Assembly: GCA_947497635.1 (NCBI GenBank) | Contig: CANMHZ010000109.1 | Location: 1-5,021, forward strand | From: Helicobacteraceae bacterium | GTDB taxonomy: Bacteria > Campylobacterota > Campylobacteria > Campylobacterales > Sulfurimonadaceae | Reading direction: 5' to 3' | Length of the DNA: 5,021 nucleotides | In this document: piece by piece, positions 1 through 4,887 of the stretch | How the letters are laid out: every line of letters starts with the position of its first letter | Position numbering within the stretch: position 1 is the stretch's first letter | Translations under genes and position numbers: made by a program | Notes under the pieces: model-generated | Database searches by the model: none | What the model saw: only the letters and a program-made list of their open reading frames with translations | Told to the model about the DNA's origin: nothing

Positions 1-532
1 TAATAGCATCTGCAAATTTTTTCGGATCTTTATTATAAACACCATCTACTTTAGTTGCTTTTATAATTACTTCCGCACCGATTTCTACCGCACGAAGCGT
101 CGCAGCTGTATCGGTTGTGAAGAAAGGGTTACCTGTTCCTGCTGCAAAAACAACAACGCGTCCCCGCTCTAAGTGACGCATAGCACGACGAACGATAAAC
201 GCCTCAGCAATTTGCTCCATCTTGATAGCACTTTGAACACGGACTTGCATCCCCTCATGTTCACACGCTTCTTGAAGGGCAATTGCATTGATAACCGTCC
301 CCAACATTCCCATATAATCACCCGATGTACGACGGATAATTCCATCTGCCGCTGCGGTAACACCTCGAATAATATTTCCTGCACCAATCACGATGCCTAC
401 TTCGATACCAGCATCCACGAGAGTCTTAATCTCTGTTGCGATAAATTGAAGGATTTTTGTATCGATACCATACCCGTTTTCACCAGCCAAAGCCTCACCT
501 GAGAACTTTACTAATACACGTTTGTAACCCAT
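1..532 (-). CDS. pyrH: UMP kinase (uridylate kinase), 3' end beyond window
   Basis: Uridylate kinase converts UMP + ATP to UDP + ADP in the cytoplasm, the step committing UMP to UTP/CTP synthesis; bacterial enzymes of this amino-acid-kinase family are homohexamers. The first 177 codons are present out of a usual ~235-240, so only the C-terminal part is missing past the left edge. Visible family motifs: KFSGEAL (residues 9-15, phosphate-binding Lys9), VIGAGNIIRG (48-57), RTSGDYMGM (68-76, UMP-binding region), AGTGNPFFTTDTAA (131-144) and KATKVDGVYNKDP (158-170). The glycine loop reads GAGN (50-53) where most relatives that I recall have GGGN; a Gly-to-Ala change of unknown consequence. The ATG at 532 is supported by a GAGGGGG ribosome-binding stretch just upstream and by alignment of the N-terminus with Campylobacter-type PyrH. 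The gene is divergent from the protease operon and appears unrelated to it in function. Identification is secure. Confidence 0.97.
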   Translation of the reverse strand, partial: MGYKRVLVKFSGEALAGENGYGIDTKILQFIATEIKTLVDAGIEVGIVIGAGNIIRGVTAAADGIIRRTSGDYMGMLGTVINAIALQEACEHEGMQVRVQSAIKMEQIAEAFIVRRAMRHLERGRVVVFAAGTGNPFFTTDTAATLRAVEIGAEVIIKATKVDGVYNKDPKKFADAI

Positions 533-558
533 ACAACCCCCTCAACGTAATTGTTCGG

Positions 559-564
559 ATTATA
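559..564 (-). promoter_or_regulatory. Probable -10 box of pyrH promoter
   Basis: Read on the minus strand this is a perfect TATAAT in the context AAAGTATAATCCG, 27 bases upstream of the pyrH ATG. No good -35 hexamer lies 16-18 bases further upstream, which is normal for Campylobacterota sigma-70 promoters, where a strong -10 with A/T-rich upstream DNA often suffices. The short predicted leader contains the GAGGGGG ribosome-binding site. Position and consensus match are seen; use as a promoter is inferred. Confidence 0.6.
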
Positions 565-569
565 CTTTA

Positions 570-599
570 TTGACGCTTTAAGGTTGCTTTGATTACACT
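570..599 (+). promoter_or_regulatory. Possible promoter of the protease operon
   Basis: TTGACG at 570-575 matches five of six -35 bases, and TACACT at 594-599 matches four of six -10 bases, with an 18-base spacer. It lies 37 bases upstream of the proposed TTG start of the first operon gene and back-to-back with the pyrH -10 box, so the two divergent promoters share about 40 bp. A second A/T-rich candidate, GTATAA near 620-625, is too close to the ribosome-binding site to be convincing. Inference from consensus only. Confidence 0.35.
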
Positions 600-635
600 C
601 ATGTTCCTAAATAATATGGGTATAAGGAGTTGTTG

Positions 636-1955
636 TTGAATTGGTTACGCACTGTAGTGGAAAAATTATTTCCAAAAGAATCACCACCCCTCCCTCACTA
701 TGGTCGCGCGATACACGCCCTTCCAAACCCTAAAGAACATGAACTTTTTGATCTCTCCGCAACGGCATTTAGTGAGAATAATATTCTCCTTGGATATCGC
801 TATTTTTTAGAATCTCTTCAACATACGAATAATCATGAGCATCTCATCCTAAGCGAAACTGACAACGCCATTACCTTTACCCTCTATCAAGGTTCTGCTA
901 TCTTACACGGACGTATTACGACTGAAATCTTTTGTGCTACTGCTCATATTGCTAAAGCATCTGTGCTGCACGTTGCCATGAAACGACGATTTTTAGAACG
1001 AAATTTTCAGCTCACCTACTGTCGATTTAGTGAAAAAGAGGATGTTATTGAGCTAGGGATCAAACTTCACAATACAACCATTACCCCTCAAAAAATATTC
1101 TTTCCCCTAAGGGAACTTGCCCTCAATGCTGATTTTGAAAAAGAGTTTATCAGCAGTGAATTTGACGAGTCCGCTTTGCTTGAAATAGCGCATATTATCC
1201 CCTGCGATTTGGAGCGTACTCAACGTCTTTATGAAACAATGCAACATTGGATAGCCTCGACTAAATCCAGTCTCGTAGGGCTCCTCTCCAATGATAACAA
1301 CGGTATGGCATCCTTTAGCTATCTTACGTTGTTGCTTCAAATCGATTACCTCCTCATTCCCCACAAAAAAATGGCAAAAGAGATTAATGAGAAAATCAAC
1401 ACCTATTTTATGGAGGATGAGAAACTCACGCAAGATAAAAACAGTGACTTAGAGATTTATTTGAATCAACTCTCTTCAATGCCCTTTGAAATGTTTAAAA
1501 CACAGTTTTATCATGCTCCGACGACGTTTTCCCCTTTTGAACACGCTTTGCACGATGATATTGCGGAGTTTATTGAGGAATCTTTAGCCAAAGTACGCTG
1601 GTACAAGAACAACCATACCAACTATGTTATCCCTGTCATTTACCATTATATTGCGCTATATATCCTCTTCAACTACGGTATTCACCCCTCGTTACGTGCC
1701 CTGTTACATCTGCACGTTCAAGTCTACACTTCGGAATTCTTCGCCGATGAAGGGGAAATGAAACTCTATGAAAGCAGTACGGGAGTATTTCAAAAACAAG
1801 CGATCACCCGTATTATCGAAATGGCACTAGAGCCTTACCAAGCACGCTATAAAAATCTTAAGAATTTTGCCGATCAGCTGAATTTTAGCGACCTTAATCA
1901 CTTTAGCCAAAGTTTTTATATCCAAATCAAAAATCTCGACTATCAGGAGGTTTGA
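636..1955 (+). CDS. Uncharacterised 439-residue cytoplasmic protein, first gene of protease operon
   Basis: I do not recognise this protein. The frame opens with three consecutive TTG codons (630, 633, 636). The AAGGAG at 624-629 is 6 bases from the TTG at 636, so that start is preferred; no in-frame ATG lies nearby. There is no signal peptide. The N-terminal half (about 40-175) looks like one alpha/beta domain: ITFTLYQGSAILHGRIT (79-95), then KRRFLERNFQLTYCRFSE (116-133) and a strand-rich DVIELGIKLHNTTITPQKI (136-154) followed by a helix ending in LRELALNADFEKEF. That pattern resembles YbjN/type III secretion chaperone-like folds, a weak by-eye resemblance. The C-terminal half is helical, with an aromatic hydrophobic stretch (VIPVIYHYIALYILFNYGI, 331-349) that is more likely a buried helix than a membrane segment. 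No catalytic motif is apparent. The stop is two bases before the protease ATG, so the two proteins are very probably co-expressed and may interact. Confidence 0.85.
   Translation: MNWLRTVVEKLFPKESPPLPHYGRAIHALPNPKEHELFDLSATAFSENNILLGYRYFLESLQHTNNHEHLILSETDNAITFTLYQGSAILHGRITTEIFCATAHIAKASVLHVAMKRRFLERNFQLTYCRFSEKEDVIELGIKLHNTTITPQKIFFPLRELALNADFEKEFISSEFDESALLEIAHIIPCDLERTQRLYETMQHWIASTKSSLVGLLSNDNNGMASFSYLTLLLQIDYLLIPHKKMAKEINEKINTYFMEDEKLTQDKNSDLEIYLNQLSSMPFEMFKTQFYHAPTTFSPFEHALHDDIAEFIEESLAKVRWYKNNHTNYVIPVIYHYIALYILFNYGIHPSLRALLHLHVQVYTSEFFADEGEMKLYESSTGVFQKQAITRIIEMALEPYQARYKNLKNFADQLNFSDLNHFSQSFYIQIKNLDYQEV
1945..1950 (+). promoter_or_regulatory. Strong ribosome-binding site that sets the protease start
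   Basis: AGGAGG lies inside the last codons of the upstream gene, 7 bases before the ATG at 1958. A TTG at 1952 would add two residues (Met-Ser) but sits only 1 base from this site, so ATG 1958 is the better start. Confidence 0.8.
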
Positions 1956-1957
1956 GC

Positions 1958-3055
1958 ATGAAACAACTCACCCAACAAACACTGGAAACCTCTATCGAAA
2001 GTATCGTACAAATCATGAACCCCTACGGTACGGGAAGTGGCTTTATTATCGGTGATCTCATCATTACCAATTCTCATGTCGTAGCCGGTCTCAAAGAGGT
2101 GGTTATCAGCACCAAAACCCTTCCTCGAACCATTGGAAAAGTAATTTACGATGATGATGCCTACGACTTGGCATTTATCCAATCCCCCTCCCCTATTCGT
2201 CCCGATCATCCCTTGCGTCTATGCAGTGGTGAAATCAATGATGGAGATACCGTTATCGCTATTGGTCACCCTTATGGGCTTAATTACTCCACCACCGAGG
2301 GGATCATCTCCAAAGCGATTCGTCTGCAAGGGGAAGTGGAATACATTCAGTTCGATGCTGCGATTAATCCCGGAAACAGCGGAGGCCCGCTTCTAAATGA
2401 AGAGGGTGAGGTGATCGGAGTCAATACCTTTATTATCCAAAACTCCAATAATCTTGGATTCGCCCTCCCCTACTATCTTCTTCAAGAGACGATAGAGAAC
2501 TTTTTGGCTCTCAATACTACCGATATACTCCGCTGTATCTCGTGCAAAAACCTCATCGCAGAGTCTACTATCCATAACGACTATTGTCCCAAATGTGGTA
2601 TTAAACTCGATATTGCCAAACGACGGCGTGAGGGGTATAAACCCGCAGGGATTGTAGCCTTGATCGAAAAAATATTAGAGAAATTGGAGATTAACGTCAC
2701 CCTATCAAGGCGCAGTCAACGAAGCTGGAGATTTGAGACAGGATCAACTCGTTTGGATATTAATTATTATGATAATGGCGTAATGATTGCGGATGCCGCT
2801 TTGTGTCGTATCCCCTCAGAAAAGATTGAAGCACTTTATGATTTTTTACTCCACGAGAATGGTATTTTGGACGATCTTCAGCTCTCCATCGACGAGAACA
2901 GTGTCTATTTCTCCTACATCATCATCGACACTTCTCTCACCGAAGAAGATGGCGAACGGGCGTTAAAAGCACTCTATACCCTTATCCCTGAGTACCAAAA
3001 AAATCTGATTGAGAATTTCAATGCACCTGAACCGAAGTTTGATGAGTTTGAGTGA
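1958..3055 (+). CDS. Cytoplasmic trypsin-like (S1C/HtrA-type) serine protease with zinc ribbon and YbjN-like C-terminal domain
   Basis: A 365-residue protein in three parts. Residues ~12-185 are a trypsin-fold protease of the HtrA/Deg class: GTGSGFIIGDLIITNSHVV with His40, DDAYDLAFIQ with Asp70, and INPGNSGGPL with nucleophile Ser141, so the triad is complete and activity is expected. Residues 193-213 form a CxxC-x13-CxxC zinc ribbon (Cys193, 196, 210, 213), followed by a basic patch KRRR. Residues ~228-353 resemble the YbjN/type III secretion chaperone-like fold: a helix, TRLDINYYDNGVMIADAAL, then DENSVYFSYIIIDTSLTEED and a terminal helix. That assignment is by eye and tentative. Typical HtrA proteins are periplasmic, with signal peptide and PDZ domains; both are absent here, which suggests a cytoplasmic, substrate-specific or signalling protease whose C-terminal parts recognise a target. 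It follows the 439-residue gene by two bases, so it is likely translationally coupled to it. Protease assignment secure; substrate unknown. Confidence 0.92.
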   Translation: MKQLTQQTLETSIESIVQIMNPYGTGSGFIIGDLIITNSHVVAGLKEVVISTKTLPRTIGKVIYDDDAYDLAFIQSPSPIRPDHPLRLCSGEINDGDTVIAIGHPYGLNYSTTEGIISKAIRLQGEVEYIQFDAAINPGNSGGPLLNEEGEVIGVNTFIIQNSNNLGFALPYYLLQETIENFLALNTTDILRCISCKNLIAESTIHNDYCPKCGIKLDIAKRRREGYKPAGIVALIEKILEKLEINVTLSRRSQRSWRFETGSTRLDINYYDNGVMIADAALCRIPSEKIEALYDFLLHENGILDDLQLSIDENSVYFSYIIIDTSLTEEDGERALKALYTLIPEYQKNLIENFNAPEPKFDEFE

Positions 3056-3071
3056 TTGGATTCCCAATCAC
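3052..3071. repeat. Perfect 8-bp inverted repeat spanning the protease stop codon
   Basis: GTGATTGG (3052-3059) and CCAATCAC (3064-3071) form a perfect 8-bp stem with a 4-base ATTC loop. The TGA stop of the protease gene (3053-3055) is inside the left arm. It overlaps and would exclude the hairpin at 3061-3079. It could act as a terminator for the plus-strand operon, but no U-rich tail follows, so it is not a canonical intrinsic terminator. Confidence 0.6.
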
Positions 3072-3079
3072 GTTGGGAA
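3061..3079. repeat. Palindromic element between convergent genes (left copy flanking ccdAB)
   Basis: TTCCCAA (3061-3067) and TTGGGAA (3073-3079) flank a TCACG loop. The loop sequence recurs in inverted form as CGTGA at 3083-3087, and GATTC (3059-3063) is inverted as GAATC (3086-3090), so several alternative hairpins are nested here. Its arms match the core of the perfect palindrome at 3742-3763, and in both places AAACCCGCT follows within 7-13 bases. It sits exactly between the convergent protease and ccdB genes and may work as a bidirectional stem-loop, though without a T-run. Confidence 0.6.
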
Positions 3080-3089
3080 GGACGTGAAT

Positions 3090-3395
3090 CTAAAACCCGC
3101 TCACCAAAAAATCTAGTGTAGCAATAATCTCACTTCGTCGCCCCATTAAAGAGCATACTTTATCTCCCAAAATATTTTTGTCAACACCTGAAAGTTCTTG
3201 AGTCAGCATAACTACTTTTTCCCCATTGATTTCAAATAATGGATTTAGATGTTGAATATTTTTGGACTGTCTCGTCAACGGAACGACTACGCGTGTGGAT
3301 AATCCAGAAAGCAAATCTGCCTGAATATCGAGTAAATAAGGTATTTCTTCTAAACTAATCGGATTTATATTGCAATACACATCAAACTGTGCCAT
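3090..3395 (-). CDS. ccdB: CcdB-family toxin (DNA gyrase poison)
   Basis: A 101-residue protein, the same length as F-plasmid CcdB. It shows the family pattern: start MAQFDVYCN, then YLLDIQADLL (20-29), RVVVPLTR (35-42), NPLFEINGEKVVMLTQELSG (51-70) and a closing helix IIATLDFLVSGF (90-101). CcdB proteins bind GyrA, trap gyrase-DNA cleavage complexes and are neutralised by CcdA. F-plasmid CcdB ends Trp-Gly-Ile, with Trp99 central to poisoning; here the end is Ser-Gly-Phe. As I recall it, the Vibrio fischeri chromosomal CcdB also lacks that Trp (ending near DFLITGI), so gyrase binding is plausible but poisoning is uncertain. The ATG at 3395 shares its A with the ccdA stop (TAATG), and there is no strong separate ribosome-binding site, so translation is probably coupled to ccdA. 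The last codons lie inside an AAACCCGCT tag (reverse complement) also found at 3771-3779. Confidence 0.9.
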   Translation of the reverse strand: MAQFDVYCNINPISLEEIPYLLDIQADLLSGLSTRVVVPLTRQSKNIQHLNPLFEINGEKVVMLTQELSGVDKNILGDKVCSLMGRRSEIIATLDFLVSGF

Positions 3396-3640
3396 TAAAA
3401 TCGTCTCAATCCATCACTAAATACTCCACGACCACTAACACGTTCATTATAATCATTAATAGCATCTTGATTTTGAAGCAACCATTCTTGTGATTTTTTT
3501 TCAATAATTTTTTGCGTTAAATATTCCTCTAGGCTTTGGGAAAGATTAATCTTCAGCTCTTTTGCCTGTTGAAGCAAGTCACTATTAACGCTAAGATTAG
3601 TCGCTTTTTTCGCGGCACGAGGATTGTAAATTGCCGTCAT
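3395..3640 (-). CDS. ccdA: CcdA-family antitoxin
   Basis: An 81-residue antitoxin. The N-terminal part fits a ribbon-helix-helix DNA-binding fold (about 12-45: KATNLSVNSDLLQQAKEL then INLSQSLEEYL). The C-terminal part (about 46-81: QEWLLQNQDAINDYNERVSG then FSDGLRRF) matches the toxin-wrapping tail of CcdA, including the W..EN/QN..AI..YN pattern and the FSDG.R end. CcdA dimers repress their own promoter and bind CcdB, releasing gyrase; degradation by Lon is known for the F-plasmid protein. The ATG at 3640 follows AGGAG with a 5-base spacer. The gene precedes and overlaps ccdB by one base, the usual antitoxin-first order. The promoter region just upstream holds a palindrome over the -10 box, consistent with autoregulation. 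Confidence 0.9.
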   Translation of the reverse strand: MTAIYNPRAAKKATNLSVNSDLLQQAKELKINLSQSLEEYLTQKIIEKKSQEWLLQNQDAINDYNERVSGRGVFSDGLRRF

Positions 3641-3650
3641 TTTGTCTCCT

Positions 3651-3675
3651 ATGCGTATTATTTATGCGCATTATA
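3651..3675 (-). promoter_or_regulatory. ccdAB promoter -10 with overlapping operator-like repeats
   Basis: On the minus strand a perfect TATAAT occupies 3675-3670, 30 bases upstream of the ccdA ATG. It overlaps the perfect 8-bp palindrome ATGCGCAT (3664-3671). A near copy, ATGCGTATT (3651-3659), is 13 bp from ATGCGCATT (3664-3672), 8 of 9 bases matching. Paired short sites over the -10 are what a ribbon-helix-helix antitoxin such as CcdA would be expected to bind for conditional repression. No clear -35 is present. Sequence features are seen; operator role is inferred. Confidence 0.55.
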
Positions 3676-3741
3676 GCGTGAAATACGTTTGAATCAGCTC
3701 CCATACTGATAATAAAGGATGATGTATACCATCAGTCTGCA

Positions 3742-3763
3742 TTCCCAAGCTGGAGCTTGGGAA
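3742..3763. repeat. Perfect 22-bp palindromic repeat upstream of ccdA (right copy flanking ccdAB)
   Basis: TTCCCAAGCT (3742-3751), GG, then AGCTTGGGAA (3754-3763): perfect 10-bp arms with a 2-base centre. The wider context GCATTCCCAAGC...TTGGGAACGAG is one that I recall as a recurrent intergenic palindrome scattered over many unrelated proteobacteria; that is memory, not a search result. It lies between the DUF262-HNH stop and the ccdA promoter, so it may also end transcription or protect mRNA ends, but no T-run follows on either strand. AAACCCGCT follows at 3771-3779, as it does after the left copy. Confidence 0.8.
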
Positions 3764-3786
3764 CGAGAGCAAACCCGCTGAACTTT

Positions 3787-4884
3787 TTACTTGCCCGATT
3801 TTCTTCTATTACATTCTCTGCACAACATTTGGCAATTCTTAGCATCCGTTTTTCCGCCCTCATGCCAAGGGGTTGCGTGATCGGCTTCCATTTGACTTAG
3901 TTCAAAATCCTCTTCGCATTTGACACAAAACCCTTTTTGCTTTTCGTATGCTTCTCTTTTTTGATTATCGTTAAATGCTCGGATATTCAGATGTTTCTCT
4001 TTGCCCGTCAGGAGATATTCATATACCCCTTTTTTACTGCCGACATCCTCATCTTGCATTAATTTTGATATTTTGGCTTCTAATGTTTTGGGGTCTAAAC
4101 TTTTATCATCTTTGTACTCATTGTACAAAATACCCCACGCTATCCCCTTCATCTCTTTACGATATTTGGGAAAAATAACACCCACCCAATCGATAACACT
4201 TTTAAAATACAACCACAGTTCATTCGCATTGGTGTCATGTTGATGGGTTGCCATATAGTTTTCTATGGTAGTTCTATTTCTTTGTGCAATCCAAGCAATA
4301 GCCGTCTCCAAATAATCTTGACGATTGACTGTTCCGCTCATATAGTGGTTTGCCATACTGTAGGCTACACAACCGTTTTTGCTAAAATACTTTTTTGCTT
4401 CGGTTACCCAAGAGCCACTATACACTGCATTGCGCAACTCTTGAACACTAAGCTCTTCTCCTGCAATGTTGATCGTTTTAAACCACTCTAATTTTTCGCT
4501 ATCGGTTCCACTGCAAAAATACACCATCAATTTATAATCTAAAATCTGTTCTTGTTCATCATTTTGCAAATTGTTAAAATAGCGCATCATATAGGAAAAA
4601 TCACCATTAATATATTGACTGATGGATATGGTTCTCTGCTGTCCATCTATCACCTCATAGCTGCCATCTTCTTTCATCGCCCAATACATCACATTGAGAG
4701 GAAACCCCTTGGTGACGGTATCAATCACTGCTTCTCGTTGTTTATCTTTGTAAACAAACTCCCGCTGATAGGGGGGTCTTATGTCGAGTTTACCGCCAAA
4801 CCCGACTACTCCGCTTTCGTCATTGTCTGTATAACCGCTTGTAAGTTCTCGTATAGTTATTTCTTTTAGTTCTATACCAAACAA
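3787..4884 (-). CDS. DUF262 and HNH endonuclease domain protein (GmrSD/restriction-like)
   Basis: A 365-residue two-domain protein. Residues ~1-150 are a DUF262 (ParB/sulfiredoxin-like) domain: DIRPPYQREFVY (34-45) and IDGQQRTISISQY (79-91), the DGQQR motif being linked to nucleotide use in GmrS, BrxU and SspE-type proteins. A helical middle follows. Residues ~318-365 are an HNH nuclease with structural zinc: CVKC (Cys320, 323), ADHATPWHEGG (Asp335, His336), Asn350 and CREC (Cys355, 358) with Asn359. Motifs are complete, so a DNA nuclease is expected. Family members act in type IV restriction or anti-phage defence, where DUF262 senses modified DNA or NTP and HNH cuts; that role here is inference. 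The only usable early start is TTG at 4884, giving MFGIELKEITIREL as in relatives I recall, but the GAGG at 4889-4886 is just 1 base away, so the real start or a coupling mechanism is unsettled. It follows the partial upstream gene by 3 bases. Confidence 0.88.
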   Translation of the reverse strand: MFGIELKEITIRELTSGYTDNDESGVVGFGGKLDIRPPYQREFVYKDKQREAVIDTVTKGFPLNVMYWAMKEDGSYEVIDGQQRTISISQYINGDFSYMMRYFNNLQNDEQEQILDYKLMVYFCSGTDSEKLEWFKTINIAGEELSVQELRNAVYSGSWVTEAKKYFSKNGCVAYSMANHYMSGTVNRQDYLETAIAWIAQRNRTTIENYMATHQHDTNANELWLYFKSVIDWVGVIFPKYRKEMKGIAWGILYNEYKDDKSLDPKTLEAKISKLMQDEDVGSKKGVYEYLLTGKEKHLNIRAFNDNQKREAYEKQKGFCVKCEEDFELSQMEADHATPWHEGGKTDAKNCQMLCRECNRRKSGK

Positions 4885-4887
4885 ACC

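Noticed and set aside
173..502. Plus-strand open frame of 109 codons
   Set aside because: It lies wholly antisense to pyrH, whose protein is unmistakable, and its product has the His/Cys/Asn-rich composition typical of a shadow frame.
1107..1433. Minus-strand open frame of 108 codons
   Set aside because: Antisense to the 439-residue operon gene, with no ribosome-binding site or recognisable motif; the plus-strand frame is much longer and continuous with an operon.
1626..1682. Transmembrane helix in the 439-residue protein (VIPVIYHYIALYILFNYGI)
   Set aside because: The stretch contains His, Asn and many Tyr residues and is isolated in an otherwise soluble, charged protein; a buried helix is more likely.
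1958..3055. Periplasmic DegP/DegQ assignment
   Set aside because: No signal peptide, no PDZ domains, and cysteine-based zinc ribbon in the C-terminal half; only the protease domain is HtrA-like.
3742..3763. Intrinsic terminator of the DUF262-HNH gene
   Set aside because: The stem is strong but a 2-base centre is too short for a loop without opening pairs, and no T-run follows on the minus strand; kept as a palindromic repeat instead.
3061..3779. Integron attC sites flanking ccdAB as a gene cassette
   Set aside because: The palindromes lack the RYYYAAC/GTTRRRY core sites and the bulged two-stem form of attC, and no integrase gene is visible, although ccd modules do occur in integrons.
3641..3786. 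Additional small gene, tRNA or antisense RNA in the 146-bp gap
   Set aside because: No start codon with ribosome-binding site leads to a convincing frame and no tRNA-like cloverleaf is visible; the gap is explained by the ccdAB promoter and the palindrome.
4552..4869. Plus-strand open frame of 105 codons with hydrophobic product
   Set aside because: Antisense to the DUF262 domain coding region, which carries clear family motifs; hydrophobicity is a by-product of the opposite strand.
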